Positions 1 to 8,168 of a stretch of DNA of 64,000 bases are shown one piece after another (the stretch's first letter is position 1; each line of letters opens with the position of its first letter). This DNA comes from RHLJ01 sp963974345 (GTDB lineage Bacteria > Bacteroidota > Rhodothermia > Balneolales > Balneolaceae). The stretch lies in assembly GCA_963974345.1 (NCBI GenBank), contig CAXBBW010000019.1:8934-72933 (forward strand), read 5' to 3'. The translations under genes were made by a program, and so were the position numbers. Under the pieces are notes generated by a model that ran no database searches, had not been told where the DNA came from, and saw nothing but the letters and a program-made list of their open reading frames with translations.

Positions 1-1
1 G

Positions 2-2731
2 ACATTAATAAATAATCCACGTTCAGAATCATTTAGTCCCAATCTTTTTGCTGGTGGTGAGGGTACCAGCGCCAATCCGTATCAGATTGTGAGTGTTGAT
101 CAGTTAAATGTACTTCACGATTCATTAAATAATGATTTCAAACTAACTGCAAATCTTGACTTGAGCATGGCCACTGGAGATGTTTCCGGCGACTATTGGA
201 ACAGCGGATCTGGTTGGGAGCCTATTGGAACAACGAGTACCCCTTTTGATGGTAGTTTTGACGGAAATGGATTTAGTATCTCAGGATTGTACATCGAACG
301 TTCCGGAACCGATAATGTCGGTTTATTCGGAGCAATAGATTCAGATGGTGTAATTGAAAATCTGGAATTAACTGATGTTGATATAACTGGCAATGATTAT
401 GTCGGAGCAGTGGCTGGACGAAGTGCCGGGCAAATTGAAGATCCGGAATTGTCCAATATTGAAATCAATGGAAATGACTATGTTGGTGGAGTAGCTGGAT
501 TAAACACAGGTGTTATTAAAAATGGTCAGGCCACTGTTATAGTGAATGGCAATGATATTATTGGTGGCGTAACAGGTATAAATCAGGATTCCCTCTATAG
601 CATGAATCTGGATGTTACCATAACCGGAGTTACGGATTTGGGTGGGGCCACCGGGAAAAATACGGGTACCATCGAAAAACTGACTGTTACGAGTACAATC
701 ACAACCCATCAGGGAGATGAGGGTTCTTTTAGAGTTGCTGGTTTAGTTGGAGAAAATTCGGGTGCTATTTCCAAAAGTTACATAAACACAAAAATTTCTA
801 CTTCAGCAACTGATGCGGGAACCTTTGCTGGAATCGCCGGATCAAATGACTCAGGTAGCATTAGTGAAGTTTTCGCATTTGTCGACATTACAGGTAAGAC
901 AGGTGTTGCTGGAATGGTAGGGTCACTTACTAATGGCTCAATCGAAAATGTGTATGTGATGGGGGAAATAACGGGAACCTTTGGAACCTCAGGTGTAATA
1001 GGAGGAGGTTTTGAAGCAACAGTAACAAAAAGCTATACTACAGTTAATATATTAGATGATACTGAATCTGGTGGGTATTCCAGTTTTTCGAATAATACAG
1101 GATCGCAAGTTTACTGGAATCCTACCTTAATGGGAATAGATACCACGACAACGGGATCTGAGCCATTGGTTAAGAGATTAACGAATACACAAATGCTGGA
1201 TTCAGCCAGTTATGCAGGTTTCGATTTTGATGAAGTATGGGATATTTACCAAGGTTCCAGCTTCCCTTTTTTACGGGCAATTGGAGCTCCGCATATTATT
1301 AGTGGAGCCATAATAACTGGCAACAATGGCTGGAGAATGTTAAGTGTTCCATTCGACAGCATCACTTATGCAGACCTGCTTGATGATTGGTGGACCCAGG
1401 GGGTGGCAGGAGCAGATACTACAGGAGGCTCTCCTAATATTTATACCTGGAATGAAACGACACAAAGTTTTGAAGCTCTTTCTGATCTTGACACGAATGC
1501 CGAAAAAGGAGAAGGCTTTATCGTATATGTGTATTCTGATGAAGATGCAGATGGTATTAGCGAGGGTTTTCCTAAATCTATTGTAAATCAACAGCAAACG
1601 GATTCTTCCAATATCACATTGAACCTATCCTATACCGATGACGGAGATGAGTTCACCAATGATGATGGATGGAATATGATAGGCTCTTCTTTTGAATTCC
1701 CAATAGATTGGGATGCCGCTTCAGGATGGGGGAAAACGAATCTCGATAATACCATTTATGTATGGAGTGATTCAGCAAACAGCGGTGAAGGCGATTATCT
1801 GACTTGGAATGGTTCATCGGGTACACTCGGAAATGGAAATATTACCCCGTGGCAGGGATTCTGGGTGAAAGCAAATGCCACTTCACCTTCTTTAACAATT
1901 ACGAATGAAACAAAAGGAGAAGGAGCAGTTTTTCTGAAAAAAGCCGCCACACGAAATTTGGAATTAGTTTTTTCTGATGATCAAAGGAAATCAACAGCTA
2001 TAGTGATGTTTTCATCTCTTTCTGAAGTTGGAAATGATATTTATGATGCATACAAACTCCAATCTTTAAATACGGAATATATTTCGGTGTATTCAGTAGG
2101 AGAGAATCAGGAAGGGCTAGAAATAAATGCCTTACCTGTGAACATCACCAAACCAATTGAACTTGATCTGTTTTTAGAATCGACGGTAGAAAACACAGAG
2201 TTCAAATTGAATTGGAAACTGAATTCAATACCCGATCATTTGGAAATCGCACTAAAGAATAATAAGACGAATGAAGTGCATTCACTTTCCTCAAATTCTG
2301 CACTTAAAATTGATATTGGTCATCAATCAAAGAATATGGTAAAAAAATCGGGGAAACCCACGCCTGAAGTTAAAATGAAGTCAGCGGCTAATGAACCCAT
2401 ATTCACATTAATCATAAAGCCAAAAGGTACTGGGACTGATATTGAAACAGATAAGCAAATTCCAGATCATTTTACTCTTGATCAGAATTACCCGAACCCA
2501 TTTAATCCATCTACAATGATTAGATATGGGATTCCTGAGTCTGGTAAAGTAACTCTGGAAATATTTGATGTGATGGGAAGAAAAGTAGCGACTCTGATCA
2601 ATGGTCTTGTACAGCAGGCGGGGTATCATCAGGTAGAATTTAACGCCTCTGGATTAGCTTCAGGAATGTATATCTATCAGCTGAATACAGGAAATACTGT
2701 TATCACAAGAAAATTAACGCTTATTAAGTAA
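2..2731 (+). CDS. T9SS-sorted GLUG-repeat surface protein, 5' end outside window
   Basis: Large secreted surface protein; its ligand cannot be told from sequence. The frame is open to the left edge, so the start and signal peptide lie outside. The GTG at 89 is internal, because the codons before it read FAGGEGTSANPYQI, the usual opening of a GLUG domain. From about 90 to 1290 there are at least six GLUG-type repeats (VGGVAGLNTG, IGGVTGINQ, VAGLVGENSG, FAGIAGSND, VAGMVGS). From about 1312 a module (NNGWRMLSVPF, WTQGVAGAD, FPIDWD) is paralogous to the one near the C-terminus of the 3200-residue protein at 17597-27199. The last 85 or so residues form a type A T9SS sorting domain (QNYPNPFNPSTMIRYGIP to TRKLTLIK). 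Proteins with this tail are exported by Sec, cross the outer membrane by T9SS, and are anchored or released. Adhesion or matrix binding is an inference only. A small sorting-signal protein follows 110 bp downstream. Confidence 0.85.
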   Translation, partial: TLINNPRSESFSPNLFAGGEGTSANPYQIVSVDQLNVLHDSLNNDFKLTANLDLSMATGDVSGDYWNSGSGWEPIGTTSTPFDGSFDGNGFSISGLYIERSGTDNVGLFGAIDSDGVIENLELTDVDITGNDYVGAVAGRSAGQIEDPELSNIEINGNDYVGGVAGLNTGVIKNGQATVIVNGNDIIGGVTGINQDSLYSMNLDVTITGVTDLGGATGKNTGTIEKLTVTSTITTHQGDEGSFRVAGLVGENSGAISKSYINTKISTSATDAGTFAGIAGSNDSGSISEVFAFVDITGKTGVAGMVGSLTNGSIENVYVMGEITGTFGTSGVIGGGFEATVTKSYTTVNILDDTESGGYSSFSNNTGSQVYWNPTLMGIDTTTTGSEPLVKRLTNTQMLDSASYAGFDFDEVWDIYQGSSFPFLRAIGAPHIISGAIITGNNGWRMLSVPFDSITYADLLDDWWTQGVAGADTTGGSPNIYTWNETTQSFEALSDLDTNAEKGEGFIVYVYSDEDADGISEGFPKSIVNQQQTDSSNITLNLSYTDDGDEFTNDDGWNMIGSSFEFPIDWDAASGWGKTNLDNTIYVWSDSANSGEGDYLTWNGSSGTLGNGNITPWQGFWVKANATSPSLTITNETKGEGAVFLKKAATRNLELVFSDDQRKSTAIVMFSSLSEVGNDIYDAYKLQSLNTEYISVYSVGENQEGLEINALPVNITKPIELDLFLESTVENTEFKLNWKLNSIPDHLEIALKNNKTNEVHSLSSNSALKIDIGHQSKNMVKKSGKPTPEVKMKSAANEPIFTLIIKPKGTGTDIETDKQIPDHFTLDQNYPNPFNPSTMIRYGIPESGKVTLEIFDVMGRKVATLINGLVQQAGYHQVEFNASGLASGMYIYQLNTGNTVITRKLTLIK

Positions 2732-2750
2732 TACGCTTATGGTAATTCAA

Positions 2751-2825
2751 AATGAAAAATTAAAATTAGGGGCTTTATATAGTTCAAAATTTTTGAGCCC
2801 CATTTTTAATTTTGAATTTTTCATT
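2751..2825. repeat. long imperfect inverted repeat, terminator-like
   Basis: The arms are 2751-2774 and 2796-2825. They pair through AATGAAAAATT, AAAATTA and the GC core GGGGCT/AGCCCC with small bulges, around a loop of about 21 bases. The element lies between the surface protein and the microprotein. It could terminate or attenuate transcription between them, or protect the 3' end of the upstream message. The A/T-rich arms resemble intergenic palindromes common in this group of bacteria. Confidence 0.5.
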
Positions 2826-2841
2826 CTTAATTAATTCCATT

Positions 2842-3042
2842 ATGAAATCAATGTATCTATTCTTTCTGACTATCGTTTTTCTAATCATAGCCACAAATAT
2901 AGCCCTTGCCCAACCCGGACTTCCAAACGCCCCATCTCAAGCCCCAATTGACGGCGGACTTGGATTACTAGCTGCTGCCGGTGGGGTTTATGCTTTTAAA
3001 AAGTTGCGGGATAAGAAAAAAGGGGACAAAGAGTTGGAGTGA
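2842..3042 (+). CDS. PID-CTERM-like sorting-signal microprotein (copy 1)
   Basis: A 66-residue protein. Residues 1-24 are a signal peptide ending ALAQ. Next come about ten Pro-rich residues (PGLPNAPSQA), then the tripartite tail PIDGG, a hydrophobic stretch (LGLLAAAGGVYAF) and a basic end (KKLRDKKK). That tail resembles the PID-CTERM class of putative C-terminal sorting signals in Bacteroidota, recalled from family knowledge and not searched. I start at ATG 2842 and not at the in-frame ATG 2812, because 2842 aligns with the paralogue at 27338 (MKTTFLILLT) and gives a clean signal peptide. Almost nothing would be left after signal cleavage and sorting, so it may be a small membrane peptide or a substrate processed to a short surface peptide. 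Both copies sit directly downstream of a giant T9SS protein. Confidence 0.75.
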   Translation: MKSMYLFFLTIVFLIIATNIALAQPGLPNAPSQAPIDGGLGLLAAAGGVYAFKKLRDKKKGDKELE

Positions 3043-3069
3043 GGCGGGATTATTCCTGTAACTCTTGCT

Positions 3070-3093
3070 CCAATGCTCTGCGAGGAGCATTGG
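3070..3093. terminator. hairpin between convergent genes
   Basis: A perfect 9-bp stem CCAATGCTC/GAGCATTGG with a 6-base loop, followed by TTTGTGA. It lies between the stop of the microprotein gene and the converging preA gene. The T-run is weak, so termination is likely but not certain. Confidence 0.5.
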
Positions 3094-3163
3094 TTTGTGA
3101 CAAGAAATTAAAGCTTTGATCTTTAAGTTATTCGGGGTTTTATATTGCTTACGATTCAGAAAA

Positions 3164-4501
3164 TTATTTTCGATTCTTTTTTAATGCAAGTGATGGTTCA
3201 GGAACATAGTGACCTAAACCACCAGCTCGAGAATCATTAAAAGTAGTTGGAACATCGTCGTTAGCCATACGCTCTGCCCAGGTGATTTCTGCCTTTCGAT
3301 CGTCTCTTCGATCCATGGTTATACAATCTTGGACAGGACAAACAAGCGAGCAAAGGTTACAGCCTACACAGTTATCATCAATAATATATGGAGTGCGATT
3401 TCCGGGATCACCTGAAAGCCCAATAGCTTGATGAGCTCCATCTTCACAAGCTATATAGCAAAGTTCGCAACCAATGCACTTTTCTTCGTCAATGGTGGCA
3501 ACGACTTTGTGATTTAGATTCAAATCTTTCCATTCTTTCACGTTAGGCAACGCTTTACCCACAAAATCATAGATCGTATCATACCCCTTATCATTCATGA
3601 ATTGGAGTACACCAGCTTCAATTTCACGAACAATTCCAAAGCCATAATGCATCACCGAAGTACAAACCTGTACCGAAGAAGCTCCTAGTAAAATAAACTC
3701 TACAACATCTCTCCAAGTTTCAATTCCTCCAATTCCACTAATAGGTGTGCCTTTGATTTGGAGATGGCTGGCAAGTTCTCGAACCATATTTAAAGCGATT
3801 GGTTTTACTGCTGGTCCACAATAACCGCCGTTACTTCCTGCTCCCCCAACATCTGGATAAGGAGCGTAATTGTCTAGGTTTATTCCGACGATGCTTTTAA
3901 AGGTGTTTACCAAAGAGATGGCATCTGTACCGCCTTGGACTGAGGCAAGTCCAGGGTCGGTGATGTGAGAAATGTTTGGAGAAAGTTTTGTGATCACAGG
4001 AACAGTAGCAACTTCCATTACCCATTCTACAATTGTTTTTAGCACCTCAGGTTCCTGCCCAACTGCAGAACCCATTCCCCGTTCACACATTCCGTGCGGA
4101 CATCCAAAATTTAATTCCAGCCCATCAGCACCGGCGTTTTCACAATCCTTAATAATCTGATGCCATTCTGCTTTACTTTCAACCATGAGGGAAGCAATTA
4201 CGGCATGATCTGGAAAGTATTTTTTTACTTCTTCAATCTCTTTAAGATTGTCGGCAAGAGGACGGTCAGAAATCAACTCAATGTTATTAAACCCAACCAT
4301 TCGGGAGCCTCTGTAATCCGTAGAGCCATATCTGCTGGAAACATTGACAACGGGAACGCCAAGTGTCTTCCAAACAGCGCCACCCCAACCAGCTTCAAAG
4401 GCTTTCATTATTTGATACCCTGAATTTGTAGGCGGAGCTGAAGCCAGCCAAAAAGGATTCGGAGCTTTTATTCCTGCAAAATTGATAGATAGATCAGCCA
4501 T
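3164..4501 (-). CDS. preA: NAD-dependent dihydropyrimidine dehydrogenase, catalytic subunit PreA
   Basis: Reduces uracil or thymine to the 5,6-dihydro form together with PreT, the first step of reductive pyrimidine breakdown, in the cytoplasm. Residues 1-320 form the FMN-binding TIM barrel (NFGCPHGMCERGMGSAVGQ at 131-149, GGYCGPAVKPIAL near 225-237, SGIGGI near 255). The C-terminus carries two [4Fe-4S] ferredoxin motifs, Cys342/345/348/352 and Cys378/381/384/388, which take electrons from PreT. The length of 445 residues is near the family norm. It is the last gene of the seven-gene operon, 17 bp after preT. The loop matching the catalytic-Cys loop of the mammalian enzyme reads SAVGQ, which I believe is common in bacterial PreA. 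The assignment is firm because both electron-transfer subunits and the next two enzymes are adjacent. Confidence 0.93.
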   Translation of the reverse strand: MADLSINFAGIKAPNPFWLASAPPTNSGYQIMKAFEAGWGGAVWKTLGVPVVNVSSRYGSTDYRGSRMVGFNNIELISDRPLADNLKEIEEVKKYFPDHAVIASLMVESKAEWHQIIKDCENAGADGLELNFGCPHGMCERGMGSAVGQEPEVLKTIVEWVMEVATVPVITKLSPNISHITDPGLASVQGGTDAISLVNTFKSIVGINLDNYAPYPDVGGAGSNGGYCGPAVKPIALNMVRELASHLQIKGTPISGIGGIETWRDVVEFILLGASSVQVCTSVMHYGFGIVREIEAGVLQFMNDKGYDTIYDFVGKALPNVKEWKDLNLNHKVVATIDEEKCIGCELCYIACEDGAHQAIGLSGDPGNRTPYIIDDNCVGCNLCSLVCPVQDCITMDRRDDRKAEITWAERMANDDVPTTFNDSRAGGLGHYVPEPSLALKKNRK

Positions 4502-4518
4502 GAGATATAAGAATTAGA

Positions 4519-5853
4519 TTATGAATTTTGCGAATTAAGCCAAGCTTCAATTCCGCGAGCTGCGGCTTTACCATCGTGGGCACCATTTACAACTTCGGCT
4601 CCTCCATTTACAGAATCTCCGCCTGCAAAAAAGAATGGGTTTGTGGTTTGAAAGCTTTCTGAATCAACAATAATACGATTGCCCGAATCCAGTTCAAGAC
4701 CATCAATCAGGTCAAAGAAATGAGCCATTTTCGCTTGGCCTGTAGCTTTGATAACCAAATCACATTCCAGAATAAATTCGCTGCCAGATACATATTCCAG
4801 CTTTCCATCTTTTTGTTCGGTTCTGATGAATTCTACACCTTCTACTTTATCTGTTCCAATCATTCTTAGTGGTTGAACATTAAAGAGCCCTTTTGCACCA
4901 GCGCTTACAGCAAGATCATATTCAAAAGAATACCCACCCATTTGTTCTTTCGAACGACGATAAGCAAGAATCACCGACTCAGCTCCCATCCTAGCGGTTT
5001 CAGAGGCGGCATCCATTGCAGTATTTCCACCACCAAGCACAATCACGCGGTCTGGTACTGTAACTTTGTGTTGTTTCATCCTGAGTTCTTCTACAAACTC
5101 AACAGCACCTTCTACATTCTTAAGATCGATTCCTGGAATATCTAACTTCGCGGTTGGACCTAAACCAACGCCTAAAAAGATAGCATCGTAGTTAGACTGT
5201 AGCTCTTCTATCTGTTCTTTAGTGGAGATCGTAGAGTTATAATGAATGTTAAAGCCAAGGCTACTTTCCAAATACTCCATTTCTGCAAGCACTTCTTCGT
5301 TTGTAATTTTATAAGGAGCAGTTCCATATAAGGTTAATCCCGAAGGTTTCTCTTTGGACTCGAAAAGATCAACTTCATAGCCCATTGTTCTAAGTTCACA
5401 AGCACAGGAAATTCCTGCCGGACCTGCACCAATGATGGCTACTTTTCTACCATTCGAAACTCCTTGCTTAAAAAGCGTTTTCCCTGAATTAATTACCGTT
5501 TCTGTGGCATAGGTTTGGAGTCGACCAATATCAATTGGTTTAACATCCTGATGATTATAAACACAAGCACCCTCGCAAAGCACTTTAGTTGGGCATACTT
5601 TTCCGCAGGCATTCCCAAACCAGTTCTGATCGAAAATGGTTTTTGCTGAACCTTCGGTATTCCCTGAACTGATTTGTTTTATGAATAGAGGAATGTCTAT
5701 GCCAGTTGGGCAAGCTGTTACACAAGGAGCATCATAACAAAACAGACACCGGGAGCTTTCAAAATAAGCCTCGGTATCATTCATCAAAGGTTTTTTCTGA
5801 GCAAAATTTTGATGAAAATCTTCCTCACTCGCAGGTCGTTTATAATCGGCCAT
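4519..5853 (-). CDS. preT: dihydropyrimidine dehydrogenase, NAD(P)H-oxidising subunit PreT
   Basis: The FAD/NAD(P) subunit that feeds electrons to PreA. The N-terminal iron-sulfur domain has Cys36, 39, 44 and 48 (CLFCYDAPCVTAC) and Cys83, 87, 93 and 97 (CGKVCPTKVLCEGAC), as in the glutamate synthase small-subunit family. The FAD Rossmann motif GAGPAG is near 142-147 and the NAD(P) motif GGGNTA near 274-279. A C-terminal FAD-contact segment ends in FFAGGDSVNGGAEVV. By itself it could be taken for a GltD-like protein, but its position 17 bp before preA and inside a pyrimidine operon settles the function. The start at 5853 (MADYKRPASEED) leaves a 24-bp gap to the upstream amidohydrolase gene. 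Confidence 0.92.
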   Translation of the reverse strand: MADYKRPASEEDFHQNFAQKKPLMNDTEAYFESSRCLFCYDAPCVTACPTGIDIPLFIKQISSGNTEGSAKTIFDQNWFGNACGKVCPTKVLCEGACVYNHQDVKPIDIGRLQTYATETVINSGKTLFKQGVSNGRKVAIIGAGPAGISCACELRTMGYEVDLFESKEKPSGLTLYGTAPYKITNEEVLAEMEYLESSLGFNIHYNSTISTKEQIEELQSNYDAIFLGVGLGPTAKLDIPGIDLKNVEGAVEFVEELRMKQHKVTVPDRVIVLGGGNTAMDAASETARMGAESVILAYRRSKEQMGGYSFEYDLAVSAGAKGLFNVQPLRMIGTDKVEGVEFIRTEQKDGKLEYVSGSEFILECDLVIKATGQAKMAHFFDLIDGLELDSGNRIIVDSESFQTTNPFFFAGGDSVNGGAEVVNGAHDGKAAARGIEAWLNSQNS

Positions 5854-5877
5854 AATTGAACACCAGTAGGGTAGTGG

Positions 5878-6744
5878 TTAAAGTTCGGTTAGTTTTCCAT
5901 AGGTTTCAGGACGTCGATCTCTGAAAAACTGCCATGTTGATCGAACTTCGTCGATCATATCTAAATCAAACTCAGAAATGAGTAGCTCATCATCAAATTC
6001 AGAAGCTTCATCAATAATCTGACCTCTAGGATCGACATGATATGAGGTTCCATAAAAGCGACCGAGATTCCATGGTTTTTCTTCGCCAACACGGTTTATG
6101 CAACCCATGAAATACCCGTTTGCTGCGGCATGGGCCGGTTGCTCTAATTTCCACAAATATTGAGATAACCCAGAAACAGTTGCTGAAGGGTTATAAACGA
6201 TTTCAGCACCGTTTAAACCAAGAACACGAGCTCCGTCTGGGAAATGGCGGTCATAACAAATATAGACTCCCACTTTTGCATATTTGGTTTGAAAAACGGG
6301 ATATCCAAGGTTTCCTGGTTTAAAAAAGAATTTTTCCCAGAAACCAGTCGTATGTGGGATATGGTTTTTCCGATATTTTCCAAGATAGCTACCATCGGCA
6401 TCAATAACTGCGGCCGTATTGTAGAACACACCTGCTTGTTCTTTTTCATAGACAGGAACAATCATTACCATTTCGTATTTCTTGGCGTATTCTTGCATTC
6501 GCTCAATAGCTGGTCCTGGAACGGTTTCAGCAGAAGCGTACCAATCTTTATCCTGACCAGGACAGAAATAGGGGGTATTGAAAATCTCTTGCATACAAAG
6601 AATCTGAACACCTTTTCTACCTGCTTCTTCAATATAAGGGATGTGTTTTTCCTCCATTGCTTTCATAATTTCCTGTATGGAGCCTTCACCTTCTGTCATT
6701 GGCAGGCTAACTTGAATTAATCCGGATTTAACTATTCTTGGCAT
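5878..6744 (-). CDS. nitrilase-family beta-ureidopropionase
   Basis: Hydrolyses N-carbamoyl-beta-alanine to beta-alanine, CO2 and ammonia, the third step of the pathway (with thymine, N-carbamoyl-beta-aminoisobutyrate). It is a carbon-nitrogen hydrolase with the full triad: Glu53 (CMQEIF), Lys126 (KYRKNHIP) and Cys163 (YICYDRHFPDG). The stretch GRFYGTSYHVDPRG near the C-terminus is typical of the beta-ureidopropionase/N-carbamoyl-amino-acid hydrolase branch. Many bacterial pathways use an unrelated M20-type enzyme for this step; here the plant/animal-like nitrilase type is used. At 288 residues it is shorter than the eukaryotic enzyme, which has an N-terminal extension. It lies 30 bp after the dihydropyrimidinase gene. 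Other N-carbamoyl substrates are possible; the operon makes this assignment the best one. Confidence 0.9.
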   Translation of the reverse strand: MPRIVKSGLIQVSLPMTEGEGSIQEIMKAMEEKHIPYIEEAGRKGVQILCMQEIFNTPYFCPGQDKDWYASAETVPGPAIERMQEYAKKYEMVMIVPVYEKEQAGVFYNTAAVIDADGSYLGKYRKNHIPHTTGFWEKFFFKPGNLGYPVFQTKYAKVGVYICYDRHFPDGARVLGLNGAEIVYNPSATVSGLSQYLWKLEQPAHAAANGYFMGCINRVGEEKPWNLGRFYGTSYHVDPRGQIIDEASEFDDELLISEFDLDMIDEVRSTWQFFRDRRPETYGKLTEL

Positions 6745-6774
6745 ATTCGTTTCCTTTTTTAGTTCTGATTCTCT

Positions 6775-8157
6775 TTAGAGGATTTTGGTTGTTTTTCCTC
6801 GTGCGATAAACTTTCCACTTCCTGGTTTAAGGTGACATTCACCATCTTCTATAGCAATTTCACCTCTTCTTAGTACAGTCTCGGTTTTCCCTGTTACTTC
6901 CCAGCCTTCATAACTCGAATAATCTACATTCATGTGGTGTGATCTTACTGATAATGTGTGTTTTGTGTTCGGATTGAAGACTACGATATCAGCGTCAGCA
7001 CCTACTGAAAGTGAGCCTTTACGAGGATGCATACCAAAGATTTTTGCGGGATTGGTTGCGGTAACTTCTACAAACTTGTTGAGAGAAATTTTTCCCTTGT
7101 GTACTCCTTCCGAAAAAATTAGCTCCATGCGATGTTCAATAGCAGGGTGGCCATTTGGGATTTTTGAGAAATCATCTTTTCCCATCAGTTTTTGATCCCA
7201 GTTAAAAGGACAATGATCTGTACCGATAACATTTACCAATCCTTGATTTAACCCGGACCAGAGAGCTTCCTGATCTTTCTTTTCACGGATAGGTGGACTC
7301 ATCACCCATTTCGCACTTTCAAAACCGTTGTCATAAACAGAAGCATCAACTAGTAAATACTGTGGGCAGGTTTCTACAAAAAGATGTTGATTTCTCAAGG
7401 TTGCTCTACGTACGGCATTTAGAGCTCCTTCACAAGTCATATGAACTATATATCCAGTGCAACCTGTGTATTCGAGCATATCAATAAATCGTGCAGAGGC
7501 TTCAGATTCGGTTACTTCCGGTTGCGATAAATAATGATATAAAGGAGAGAGTTTTCCTTCTGAACGGTGCTTTGCAATAAGTGAATCAATCACATCTCCA
7601 TTTGTGGCATGGACGGTTACTAAGCCACCATATTTTTCAACTACCTTCATGAGCTGAACCATTTGTCCATCATCAATCATCAAAGCGCCTTTGTACGCCA
7701 TAAATGTTTTGAAAGATGTAATTCCCTCTTTCTCAATCATTTCGACCACTTCTTTGGCAACGTCATCATTAAAATCAGTAACAGCCATGTGGTAGGAGTA
7801 ATCACCAATTGCTTTTCCTTCCGATTTTCCTTGCCAGGTAGTTAGCGCATTTCGTAAAGTATCGCCCTGAGTTTGAAGAATGAAATCGATAACTGTAGTC
7901 GTCCCACCAAACAAAGCAGCTCTGGTTCCTGTTTCGTAATCATCGCTCGAATATGTTCCCATAAAAGGCATATCAAGATGAACATGAGGATCAATACCAC
8001 CAGGGAAAACCAACTTTCCAGAGGCATCAATTACCTTGTCAGCAGTATAATTAAGATTTTTACCGATGGCAGAAATGGTTTCATTTTCTATATAGAGATC
8101 GGCAACGAAATCTTCAGAAGCATTAACAAGACGTCCATTTTTAATTAGTACTGACAT
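6775..8157 (-). CDS. hydA: dihydropyrimidinase
   Basis: Opens the ring of dihydrouracil or dihydrothymine to the N-carbamoyl beta-amino acid, the second step. It is an amidohydrolase-fold enzyme with a binuclear metal site: His58 and His60 in GGIDPHVHLDMPF, the lysine expected to be carboxylated at Lys150 (SFKTFMAYKGALM), later metal His residues, and the catalytic Asp in GTDHCPF. VETCPQYL is also typical of hydantoinase/dihydropyrimidinase. The length of 460 residues is usual. It sits 11 bp after the permease gene. A hydantoinase activity cannot be excluded from sequence, but preA/preT on one side and beta-ureidopropionase between them argue for pyrimidines. Confidence 0.93.
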   Translation of the reverse strand: MSVLIKNGRLVNASEDFVADLYIENETISAIGKNLNYTADKVIDASGKLVFPGGIDPHVHLDMPFMGTYSSDDYETGTRAALFGGTTTVIDFILQTQGDTLRNALTTWQGKSEGKAIGDYSYHMAVTDFNDDVAKEVVEMIEKEGITSFKTFMAYKGALMIDDGQMVQLMKVVEKYGGLVTVHATNGDVIDSLIAKHRSEGKLSPLYHYLSQPEVTESEASARFIDMLEYTGCTGYIVHMTCEGALNAVRRATLRNQHLFVETCPQYLLVDASVYDNGFESAKWVMSPPIREKKDQEALWSGLNQGLVNVIGTDHCPFNWDQKLMGKDDFSKIPNGHPAIEHRMELIFSEGVHKGKISLNKFVEVTATNPAKIFGMHPRKGSLSVGADADIVVFNPNTKHTLSVRSHHMNVDYSSYEGWEVTGKTETVLRRGEIAIEDGECHLKPGSGKFIARGKTTKIL

Positions 8158-8168
8158 ATCAAACAGAA

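Noticed and set aside
89..91. GTG as the start of the first surface protein
   Set aside because: The frame continues upstream to the window edge with in-frame GLUG-domain residues and no signal peptide follows the GTG.
4055..4111. PreA loop without the mammalian catalytic Cys (SAVGQ)
   Set aside because: As far as I recall, bacterial PreA proteins often read AVGQ here, so it is not evidence of an inactive enzyme.
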